A stretch of DNA of 32,413 bases from the NCBI RefSeq assembly GCF_028200735.1, contig NZ_JAQKPV010000022.1:1-32413 (forward strand). The letters run 5' to 3'. The position numbers were made by a program, and so were the translations under genes. Positions 23,856 through 31,900 of this stretch are shown here, in pieces; the first letter of the stretch is position 1, and the number at the start of each line of letters is the position of its first letter. The DNA comes from Streptomyces sp. ACA25. GTDB lineage: Bacteria; Actinomycetota; Actinomycetes; Streptomycetales; Streptomycetaceae. Under the pieces are notes generated by a model. That model saw nothing but the letters and a program-made list of their open reading frames with translations, did not search any database and was not told the origin of the DNA.

Positions 23856-24199
23856 TCTTCCTCCTCCGCCAGCGGCTGATACTTCAGCCGGACTTCGGTA
23901 TGTGTGCTGGCCAGCGGCAGTGGGCGTCGGGGGTCGTAGCCGGGTCTCACACAAGCGTGCGAAGACTCTTGAGGAGGCGGCCCAGGCACGGAAGGCCAAC
24001 TCCGTTGCTGCTTGACATCATAAGATTACTGGCGGTGTCGCAAAGCTGGCAATGAGGCCCAGCACGACCGGCGTCAGTCCCAGTCGAGGGCGAGGCCGGA
24101 CCCATGCGACAGGAGGCGTGCGCGACATGAGGCGTGCGCGACGTTTCGGTCCAGGACGTAACAGTTGGCTTCGGCTCGCCTGTTGGGAATGCTGGTGCC
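23856..24199. promoter_or_regulatory. Divergent control region between SARP gene and MFS gene
   Basis: A 344-bp gap. On the minus strand, TATGAT at 24017-24022 is a good -10 box with a weak TTTGCG-type -35 16 bp away, giving a leader of about 160 nt for the SARP gene. It lies in an unusually AT-rich pocket (24012-24030). Toward the MFS gene lies a 14-bp perfect direct repeat (24113-24142). The two marks suggest separate control of activator and exporter. Confidence 0.45.
24113..24142. repeat. 14-bp perfect direct repeat upstream of the MFS gene
   Basis: GAGGCGTGCGCGAC occurs at 24113-24126 and again at 24129-24142, a period of 16 bp with AT between. It lies 57-86 bp upstream of the MFS start. 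It may be an operator for the SARP or the ArsR-like protein. SARP sites normally repeat at 11 or 22 bp, so the period does not fit well. Confidence 0.6.
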
Positions 24200-25459
24200 A
24201 TGGCAGACACACCAGAGGGGCGCAGAACCACGTACCGTGAGGTACTCGGTGAGCCGAAGTTCCGCGTGCTCTTCGCCAGCCGATCGCTGACCATCGGGGC
24301 GGACACCCTGCGCACGGTCGCGCTATCCACGTTGATCTTCCAGGCCACCGGGTCCGCCGCACTCGCCGCACTGGTCTTCGGAATCTCCTTTCTTCCGCAG
24401 CTCGTCGGCGGGGTTTTCCTCGGCGCCCTGGCCGACCGGTACTCACCCCGGATGATCATCGTCGCCTCCTACCTGCTGTGGACCGTGGTCACCGCCACGC
24501 TGGGGCTTGCCCAGCTGTCCACCGCCGCCTGCCTTGCCCTGGTCGGCATCGTCGCCTGCGGGACGCCGATTCAGGCGGGCGCTTCCAGCAAGCTCGTGGC
24601 CGAGACGCTGAAAGGTGACGCTTATGTGGTGGGCAGGTCGCTGTGGACCGTGGCGGGGTCCGTCGCGCAACTGCTGGGTATGGCAGGCGGCGGCATCGCG
24701 GTCGCCGTGGTGAGCCCACGCGGCGCTCTGTTGTTCACCGCGGTCTGCTACACGGTTGCCGCACTGATGGTGTGGATCGGGCTTCGTGATCTGCCGAAGA
24801 GCCCGAAGCCCGAGGCCGCGAGTGCCTCGGTGATGAGCCAGAGCTGGCGGGGCAACCGAGAATTACTCAAGAACCGGGAGGTGCGGGTGCTGCTGCTGGC
24901 GCAGTGTCTGCCCCCGGCGTTCGTGACCGGGGCGACCAGTCTGCTCATCCCCTACGCGGCCATGCGGGACTTCCCGGCCGGATCCGCGGGCTTCCTGCTC
25001 GCCTGCGTACCGGCCGGAATGCTGCTCGGGAACCTCATCGTCGGCCGACTGCTGCGGCCCGCTCATCGTGAGCGACTCACCGTCCACCTGATGCTGGCCT
25101 GTGGTGTGCCGCTGCTTCCTCTCGCACTCGACCTCCCCCTCGTCGCCATCGGCGCGCTGCTGCTCGTCGTCGGCTTCGGTTTCGCCTACGGCCTCGGCAT
25201 CCAGCGGCAGTTCCTCACCGCGACACCCGTGCCCCTGCGCGGCCAGGCATTCGGGCTGCTGCAGACCGTAGTGATGACCTTGCAGGGGCTCGGTCCGGTG
25301 GTCCTTGGAGCGCTGACCCTGCTGTTCTCCACCGGGCTCTCCATGGCCGTCGCCGGTGCCCTGACCTGCTTGACCGCACTGCTGTACCAGGTGGTCCGAC
25401 TCCGTGGCATGGACAGCAGTCGGCCGGAGGCGAATCCGGGTGATCATGTTACGGCTTGA
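24200..25459 (+). CDS. MFS transporter, probable exporter of the cluster product
   Basis: A 419-residue major facilitator with about twelve membrane helices. The loop after helix 2 carries motif A (GALADRYSPR, D79, R80, R84). The N-terminal MADTPEGRRTTYREVLGEPKF is a cytoplasmic lead. Overall it looks like the drug/siderophore exporter branch (EntS-like). ATG at 24200 is chosen on family start position; its ribosome binding site is weak, and a longer GTG start at 24134 is possible. Codon 222 is TTA (24863-24865). Its end overlaps the start of the ArsR-like gene by 14 bp, so the two are translated together: the MFS-ArsR pair is a common export and self-resistance unit. Substrate unknown; the peptide of the neighbouring NRPS is the natural guess. 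Confidence 0.88.
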   Translation: MADTPEGRRTTYREVLGEPKFRVLFASRSLTIGADTLRTVALSTLIFQATGSAALAALVFGISFLPQLVGGVFLGALADRYSPRMIIVASYLLWTVVTATLGLAQLSTAACLALVGIVACGTPIQAGASSKLVAETLKGDAYVVGRSLWTVAGSVAQLLGMAGGGIAVAVVSPRGALLFTAVCYTVAALMVWIGLRDLPKSPKPEAASASVMSQSWRGNRELLKNREVRVLLLAQCLPPAFVTGATSLLIPYAAMRDFPAGSAGFLLACVPAGMLLGNLIVGRLLRPAHRERLTVHLMLACGVPLLPLALDLPLVAIGALLLVVGFGFAYGLGIQRQFLTATPVPLRGQAFGLLQTVVMTLQGLGPVVLGALTLLFSTGLSMAVAGALTCLTALLYQVVRLRGMDSSRPEANPGDHVTA

Positions 25460-26438
25460 GGTAGACGCCAGTGACATCCTGCTGAGCCGCTTCGCCGTCT
25501 CGCCGTTGTTCGAACTGAACTCCCTGATCCGGGCTCTCTCCGGCATATCAGGACAGGTGCTGCCGGCTTCCTGGGCCACCCGGCTGCGGCCGGTCTTCCG
25601 CCATCTACGCCAGGAGAAGGAGTTGGACCTGGTGCTGAATCTGCACCAGCGGTCGTATCAGCCCGACTTTCTGTCGCCGCCGCCCAGCGGGCTGTTCCAG
25701 AGCTGGGAGGACGACCTGGCTGCCCTACGCCGGACGCCGCTGGAGGCCGCGCGCCGTGAGATCTCCTCGGGTGGACCGGTACCACCCGGCGAGGACTTGG
25801 TGGAGCGGGTTGCCGCGGCGTTGTCCGCTGCTTGGGACCGCCTGCTCGCAGCGGACTGGTCGCGCCTGCATGCGATCTGCGAGCGCGATGTCACTTACCG
25901 GAGCAGCGAACTGGTACGGGCGGGCTGGGCAGCGGCGCTGGACGGTCTGGACCCGCGGCTGCGCTGGCGAGCAGGCGGCGTGGAGATCCTGCGACACAGC
26001 GAGAACCGGACCGTCGTGTCCGGCGGGCATGGTCTGCTGCTCGTTCCGTCAGTCTTCCTCGGGCCACGGGTGGCCGTGCAGCTCGAAGGTCCGTGGCCAC
26101 GGACCTTGATCTATCCCGCCCGGGGCGTGGCGGCCTTGTGGGAGCCGCCCGCGGCCACCGGTAGCGACGCCCTGGGGAGCCTGCTCGGAAGCACCCGGGC
26201 GCTGCTTCTGCAGACACTGGCCAGACCAGCGAGCACCACCCAGCTCGCTCGTGCTCTGGGCCGGTCGACGGGAGCGGTCGGCGATCATCTGGCCGTGCTG
26301 CGGCGCGCGGGTCTGCTCAACCGGGCGCGTTCGGGCCGGGCCGTCCTCTACCGCAGGACTCCGCTGGGCGATGCGCTGGCTTCCAGCGCCCAACCGGACA
26401 CGCATGCTGCCGAACCGGCCGCCGACGACAGGTCATGA
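25446..26438 (+). CDS. ArsR-family HTH regulator with large N-terminal domain (DUF5937-like)
   Basis: A 330-residue protein in which a C-terminal winged HTH (263-305: STTQLARALGRSTGAVGDHL, then LLNRARSGRAVLYRRT) follows a 250-residue domain of the DUF5937 type (starts MLRLEV, then SRFAVSPLFELNSLIRAL). ArsR members are usually about 110 residues, so the long domain is the mark of this actinomycete subgroup, often found beside MFS genes. Start: ATG at 25446 overlaps the MFS gene by 14 bp; an in-frame GTG at 25440 has GGAGG nine nucleotides before it and could be the real start. Codon 2 after the ATG is TTA, an unusually early bldA-type codon. It probably represses or tunes the MFS operon; no metal-binding CxxCxxC is seen. 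Confidence 0.85.
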   Translation: MLRLEVDASDILLSRFAVSPLFELNSLIRALSGISGQVLPASWATRLRPVFRHLRQEKELDLVLNLHQRSYQPDFLSPPPSGLFQSWEDDLAALRRTPLEAARREISSGGPVPPGEDLVERVAAALSAAWDRLLAADWSRLHAICERDVTYRSSELVRAGWAAALDGLDPRLRWRAGGVEILRHSENRTVVSGGHGLLLVPSVFLGPRVAVQLEGPWPRTLIYPARGVAALWEPPAATGSDALGSLLGSTRALLLQTLARPASTTQLARALGRSTGAVGDHLAVLRRAGLLNRARSGRAVLYRRTPLGDALASSAQPDTHAAEPAADDRS

Positions 26439-26455
26439 AAGGTGCCGTCGGCGGC
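26418..26455 (+). terminator. Hairpin spanning the ArsR-like stop codon
   Basis: GCCGCCGACG (26418-26427) pairs perfectly with CGTCGGCGGC (26446-26455) around an 18-nt loop that contains the TGA at 26436-26438. It is a plausible terminator for the plus-strand pair facing the convergent aldehyde dehydrogenase gene, whose stop is 67 bp away. The loop is long, so the call is tentative. Confidence 0.4.
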
Positions 26456-26505
26456 TTACCGGCGCGGGACCGGCAGCTCACCGGCCCTGGGCTCGATCCG
26501 GCCGG

Positions 26506-27954
26506 TCAGCCCATCTCCATGAGGGCCGCCTTCTCACGGGTGAATGACAGCAACGTATCGTTGCCGTAGCCGCTGTTCTTGCGGCCCTCGAAGGGGAACA
26601 CTCCGTTGCGGTAGGTGTTGACCCACACCATGCCGGTCCGCAAACCGTGGAACATCCGCCGTGCTCTCGCCATGTCACGCGTCCAGACACCGGCCGCCAG
26701 GCCGTAGCTGGAGTCGTTTGCGAGGGCCAGGGCCTCGTCCTCAGTGTCGAAGGGGAGAACCACGGCTACCGGGCCGAAGATCTCCTCTTGGCAGATGCGC
26801 AGGGCTGGGTCACGCGTCGCGAAGAGCGTCGGCTCGACCCAGAACCCTGTCGCGCAGGGCCCTTGGACGAGATCGGGGCCGTGCCGGCCACCGAAGACGA
26901 GCTCCGCACCTTCCTTGAGACCGACCTCCAGGTAGGACACCACCCGGTCGTACTGTGCACGAGAGGCGATCGGGCCCATCGTTGTCTCGCCGGACCGGGG
27001 GTCACCCAGTCGGATACCGGCGGCGATGTCACCGATACGGGAGAGCATCTCGTCGTAGACGGGGCGTTGAATCAGGATGCGTGACCCCGCGTAGCAGACC
27101 TGTCCGGCGTTGGCGGTGAAGATGCCCTGTAAGGACACGCCGCGCGCGGCGGCATCCAGGTCAGCATCGGCGAAGACGACATTCGGCGACTTGCCGCCGA
27201 GCTCCAGGGCCAGCGGTTTCGGCGCGTCGGCCGACGCCGCGGTGACCAGCCTGGCGGTCTCGACCGACCCTGTGAGGCTCACCATGCCGATGTCCCCGCT
27301 GCGCACCAATGGGTCACCGGCCTGCGGGCCGGTGCCCGAGACGATGTTCAGCACACCGGGCGGAAGAACCTCTCTGGTCAGCTCGCCCAGCCGCAGCACG
27401 GAGACGGACGCCTGCTCAGCCGGCTTGACGATCACCGTGTTGCCGGCACCGAGCGCGAGCGCCGCCTTGGCCGAGAATGCAAGCAGCGGAGAGTTCCAGG
27501 CAAGGATCCCGAGCACTACCCCATGTGGTTCGCGCCGGGTCAAAGCCATGGTGCCGGAGCCCAGTTCGGCGTGCCTGCCCTCCGCCAGGGTGGCACCCTC
27601 GGAGGCGGCGTTCCGCCATATCTGAGCCGAGACCGGCAGATCACGCGTGGTCGTTTCACTGAGGAGCCGTCCGTTGCCGCGGGTCTCCAGCTCTGCCAGC
27701 TCCGTCGCGTGCCGGGAGATTACGGCGGCGACCTCCTCCAACGGGCCAGCGCGCTCGGCCGCCGACAGTGCGCTCCAGCTGGGAAAGGCTGCCCGCGCCG
27801 CATCCAGCGCGCGCTGCGCGTCTGCCGCCGCGCTGCACGGAATCAGGGCCCAGGCACCACCGGTGGACGGATCCACCGAAGCGAGCACCTCGCCGCTGTC
27901 CGCCGGGTACATGCTGCCATCGATCAGGTTCCGGTAGAGGGGTAGTTCGGTCAT
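26506..27954 (-). CDS. NAD(P)-dependent aldehyde dehydrogenase
   Basis: A 482-residue ALDH-superfamily enzyme of normal length. The catalytic cysteine is C287 in ANAGQVCYAGSR; the general base is E251 in ALELGGKSPNVVF; N154 in LAWNSPL holds the substrate oxyanion; the cofactor motif LTGSVETARLV and the late EEIFGPV and NSGYGND marks are present. It oxidises an aldehyde to an acid with NAD(P)+. It is the third gene of the NRPS operon: its ATG overlaps the stop of the SyrP-like gene (ATGA, 27951-27954), so it is co-translated. The substrate could be the aldehyde released by the NRPS reductase domain, or a precursor for an unusual amino acid. Codon 275 is TTA (27130-27132). Similar to betaine/benzaldehyde dehydrogenases in general form. 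Confidence 0.94.
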   Translation of the reverse strand: MTELPLYRNLIDGSMYPADSGEVLASVDPSTGGAWALIPCSAAADAQRALDAARAAFPSWSALSAAERAGPLEEVAAVISRHATELAELETRGNGRLLSETTTRDLPVSAQIWRNAASEGATLAEGRHAELGSGTMALTRREPHGVVLGILAWNSPLLAFSAKAALALGAGNTVIVKPAEQASVSVLRLGELTREVLPPGVLNIVSGTGPQAGDPLVRSGDIGMVSLTGSVETARLVTAASADAPKPLALELGGKSPNVVFADADLDAAARGVSLQGIFTANAGQVCYAGSRILIQRPVYDEMLSRIGDIAAGIRLGDPRSGETTMGPIASRAQYDRVVSYLEVGLKEGAELVFGGRHGPDLVQGPCATGFWVEPTLFATRDPALRICQEEIFGPVAVVLPFDTEDEALALANDSSYGLAAGVWTRDMARARRMFHGLRTGMVWVNTYRNGVFPFEGRKNSGYGNDTLLSFTREKAALMEMG

Positions 27955-28895
27955 CCGGTCGTTCCCCCCGCACCCGACATGGCCACCAGAATGCGGCGGG
28001 GACCGCTGAAGGGGCGCCGTCCATGTCCGACCAGCACATTGTCGATGACCATCAGGTCACCCTGGCACCAGTCCACATCGACGGCCTCAGCCAGCCCTCG
28101 GTCGCGGATCTGGGTGATGTGCCCGTCTGGTATAGGGGTCCCGTCGGCGAAAGTCACTGACTGGGGTATTTCGTTCTCCGGCAGGATCTCCCGCATCGCC
28201 CTCGCCGTATCGCCGTCCAGTGCTGACAGGTGCCACTGGTCGGCCTGGTTGAACCAGACCTCTTCCCCCGTGACCGGGTGCCGGGCCGTGGAGGGCCGCA
28301 ACTGGGTGACCCGCAGGCCGCCATCGCTCTTCCACTCCACCTGGGACGCGCCGGTGCTGAGGATACGCTCGACCTCGGCCGGGTCGGAGGTCTCGAAGGT
28401 GTCCTGCCAGCTCCGGCCGAAACCGAAGCCGCCGTGCAGATTCTGCGTGTAGCGCACGCCCTGCGCGAACGCCTCGCGGACTTCGCGGTCAAGGGCCGCC
28501 AGCCACCGGCCGCCGTCGACGACCGGTGTGGCCCCACCGCTGTCCGGTGGCTGCTGGCAGTAGAAGAGCAGCCGTTCCGGCCACTGGGAAGCGTAGGACA
28601 GCTCGTTGTGCATGGAGATCGTCAATTCCGCAGGGTACTCCGTCGAGGTATAAACATTGTCGCCCACCTTGGTGCGGGGCGAGTTCCCGTGCACATAGGC
28701 GAGCCGGTTCGGTAGCAGCGCGTGCATCAACGGTTCAAGCTCCTCGGGCCCGATACCGAAGCCGCGGAACACCAGGGCCTTCCGCTCGACCAGCAGGGCA
28801 TTCACGGCGGCGGTGTCCGACAGAACTTCCATCAGGCCCCTCGCGTCGGCGGGCACGCCACAACCGAGCGGGGTCAGTTCACTGGGGCTCCACAT
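27951..28895 (-). CDS. SyrP-like Fe(II)/2-oxoglutarate-dependent hydroxylase (TauD/TfdA family)
   Basis: A 314-residue non-heme iron oxygenase. The iron-binding facial triad is H96 and E98 in SMHNELSY, with H291 in VLVGHGRRPF; an arginine at 300 or 301 would bind 2-oxoglutarate. The signatures STEYPAELTISMHNE and PPDSGGATPVVD resemble SyrP, which beta-hydroxylates aspartate on a carrier protein in syringomycin synthesis. The start ATG at 28893-28895 lies 13 bp after the NRPS stop, with GAGG 11 nt before it. Co-transcription with an NRPS whose A-domain code looks Asp/Asn-like suggests beta-hydroxylation of an Asp- or Asn-derived unit. Other amino acids remain possible: related enzymes hydroxylate Arg, Asn or Pro. 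The family is secure, the substrate is inference. Confidence 0.9.
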   Translation of the reverse strand: MWSPSELTPLGCGVPADARGLMEVLSDTAAVNALLVERKALVFRGFGIGPEELEPLMHALLPNRLAYVHGNSPRTKVGDNVYTSTEYPAELTISMHNELSYASQWPERLLFYCQQPPDSGGATPVVDGGRWLAALDREVREAFAQGVRYTQNLHGGFGFGRSWQDTFETSDPAEVERILSTGASQVEWKSDGGLRVTQLRPSTARHPVTGEEVWFNQADQWHLSALDGDTARAMREILPENEIPQSVTFADGTPIPDGHITQIRDRGLAEAVDVDWCQGDLMVIDNVLVGHGRRPFSGPRRILVAMSGAGGTTG

Positions 28896-28908
28896 GATGT
28901 CTCGTGCC

Positions 28909-31900
28909 TCATTTCAGTAGATGGTCGAGGTAGAGCTGGATCGTGGCAGTATCCACGTCACCTGTGAGCATCCGGTCGAAACCCGCGTGCGGGGCGACGG
29001 CCACGCCGTCCGGCAGTTCGGGTGCACGGAAGATGAGCCGGTACAGCGCGTGCTCCTCCGGCTTCCGCGTGGCGAGCAGCGCCAGCCACTCCTCCACCGG
29101 AACGGTCTCGACCGTCCGGCCGCGTTCCCGCAACAGTTCGACGATGTGCCCGAACTTCATCTGGTTCCGCGCGCTCAACAGGATCTTCTGACCGTCGGGA
29201 GCTGAGACCGCCAGCGCCGCCAGCGCTGATGCTGCCAGGTCGACCGGGATCCAGTCCTCCGCCACGTCCAGATCGGGGGCCTTCCCCAGGGCCACGATGA
29301 TGCGCAGCAGCCGGAATACGATGTCCCGATCGTTTCCATGTCCGGTACGCACATTTCCGGTCATTCGCGGAAGCCGGCACACGGATACTGCGAGACCCCG
29401 CTCACCGGCCGCCGTGACGAGCTGTTCGGCATGCCACTTGCTCTGCGCGTAGCCGGAAGCCACCATGCCGAGCGCGGCCGGGGCCGCGGACACCGTCGAT
29501 ACCAAGTGGAAGGGCTTGCTCCGCCCGGTCGCCGCAAGGCGCAGAAGTTCACCGGTACCGCCGACATTGGCGTCCACCAGACGCTCGTACGGCAGAAGAG
29601 CGTCGACGTGCGCCCCGTTGTGGAACACCGCGTCAACGGTGTCGGCGAGAGTGTCGTAATCCGCTTCGGACAAGCCGAGTCCCGGCTGGGCGAGGTCACC
29701 GGGGATGATGTGCAGGCGATCCGCGAACGCGTCGTCCCACAGCTGCTGAGCCCGCAGAACTTCCCTGACGCGAGCCAGCCCTGTGGCTTGGTCCCGCGCC
29801 CGGACCAAGCAGTGGACGGACAGGCCCGCACGGCTCAGCAGGTGGTGCACCAGATGTCCTCCCACAAACCCGGTGGCCCCCGTCAGCAGGATTCGGGCCG
29901 GTGGGACGAAGGCGGACGGTGACAGGGGTTCGGGGATGAGCTCAGCGGCCAGCGCCGCCGGGGCGAACCGCTGCACGGCGAAATCCGGGTCCCCACCGGT
30001 AGGTGTGTCGCCCAGCAAGGCCTCCACGGCGGCCGACAGGCTCCTTACCGTCGGCTCGGTGAAGACCCGTTGCAGCGGAAGGTTCACCCCGAACTCCTCC
30101 CGGATCAGAAGCAGCAGCCGGGCCGCGAGCAGCGAGTGGCCGCCGATGGTGAAGAAGTCCTCGTCCTGCCCGATGTGCTCGGTGTGCAGCAGGTCGGACC
30201 AGATCCGGGCCATCGCCGCTTCCGTGGGTGTAGTCGCGGGCTGGGGCCGCGTCGGTGCGTGTGTGGGGTCCGGAAGCCTCGCAACGTCCAGCTTGCCGTG
30301 GTGTGTCAGCGGCAGGTCGTCCAGGAGAACGAGGAGGTCCGGCACCATGTACCCGGGTAGCTCGTTCGCTATGTGGCCACGCAAAGACTCCTCGTTCAGC
30401 GCGGCCGGTGTCACATAGGCCGCCAGCTGCTGGTTCCCGGTGGCCACCACCTTGGCACGAGCGACGCCCGGATACCGGGCGAGGACGGCTTCGATCTCGG
30501 CCGGTTCGATCCGGAAGCCCCGCACCTTCACCTGGTTGTCGGCGCGGCCCACGAATTCGAGGTTCCCGTCCGGCCGGTAGCGTGCCAGGTCACCCGAGCG
30601 GTACATCCGTGCGCCCGGTGGACCGAACGGGTCGGCAACGAACCGCTCAGCCGTGAGCGCCTGCTGATTGAGATAGCCACGGGCCAGTCCGGCACCCGCC
30701 AAGTAGAGCTCGCCCGTGACTCCGGGCGGTAGGGGGAGCAGTTCTGCGTCAAGCACATACAGCCGGGCGTTGCTCTGAGGACGGCCGATCGGTACCGGTC
30801 CGGCGGGAACCGGCGCGCCCGGCGGGATGCGGTACTCCGCGCAGTTCACGGTGGACTCGGTCGGGCCGTACACATTGAGCACCGTCGCGCCGGGATGGCG
30901 GCGGCGCCATTCGCTGAGGGCCGAGCCGATCAGCGCCTCGCCACCGAGCAGCAGCTCCCCGCTGGGCGAGAACCGGCCCGGAAGGGCGTTCAGCAACGGC
31001 AGGTGGCTGGGGGTCGCCTTGAGGAAGGTGCAGGGCCGGCTGGGTGGCAGGTCCTTCTCCGCCCGCTCTTCGAGGCCCGCCAGAATCACGCATCCGCCCT
31101 TGACCAAGGGCGTGTACAGCGCGGTGACAGTAAGGTCGAAGGAGATCGGCGAGTGCAGCAAGGTCGTGCCATCGGCGCTGTCGTAGGCGGAGCCGGTCCA
31201 TGTCAGGTAGTCCGTGAGAGCACGATGCTCGATCGTCACGCCCTTGGGGCGACCTGTCGAGCCCGAGGTGTAGATCACGTAGGCCGCGTCGGCGGGACGT
31301 GGCCGGTGAGCGGGCCGATGATCGATTGAACCCTCCGGGGAGGACCACCGGGCGACGACTTCAGTGTCGTCGAAGACGTGCTTCGGCCGGGAGTCGCGTC
31401 GCATGAAGTTGATCCGTTGGGCGGGAAGCTCCGGGGCGATCGGCACATAGGCCGCACCGGCCTTCATGATCCCGAGCAGCGCGACCACCAGATCCGCGCA
31501 GTGCGGCAGGATGACCGCGACCATGTCCCCTGCGCCGACGCCCGTCTGTCGGAGGCGGTGGGCGAGCCGGTTCGACCGCGTGTCGAGTTCAGCGTAAGAC
31601 ATCTCCTGGCCTGCCCAGATCAGGGCGGCTCGACCGGGCGTGCGGGCGGCCTGGGCCTCGAAGAGCTCGGGCAACGACGTGTCCGGCACTGGATCGCTCG
31701 GCCCGGTCAACAGCGTCCGCTTCTCCTCCGCAGAGAGAATGTCCACGGTGCAGACAGGAATGTCGGGGTCGTCCGCGATCGCCGTAAGGAGCCGTTCCAG
31801 CCGGCCCACCAGCGTAGAAACCGTGTGTTCATCGAAGAGGTCGCTGCTGTACAGCACCGCGCACTCGATGCCCCCACCAGACTGCTCGCGGCAGATGAAC

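Noticed and set aside
24113..24142. SARP-type heptamer box
   Set aside because: SARP binding repeats usually have an 11- or 22-bp period; this one has 16, so it is reported only as an unexplained repeat.
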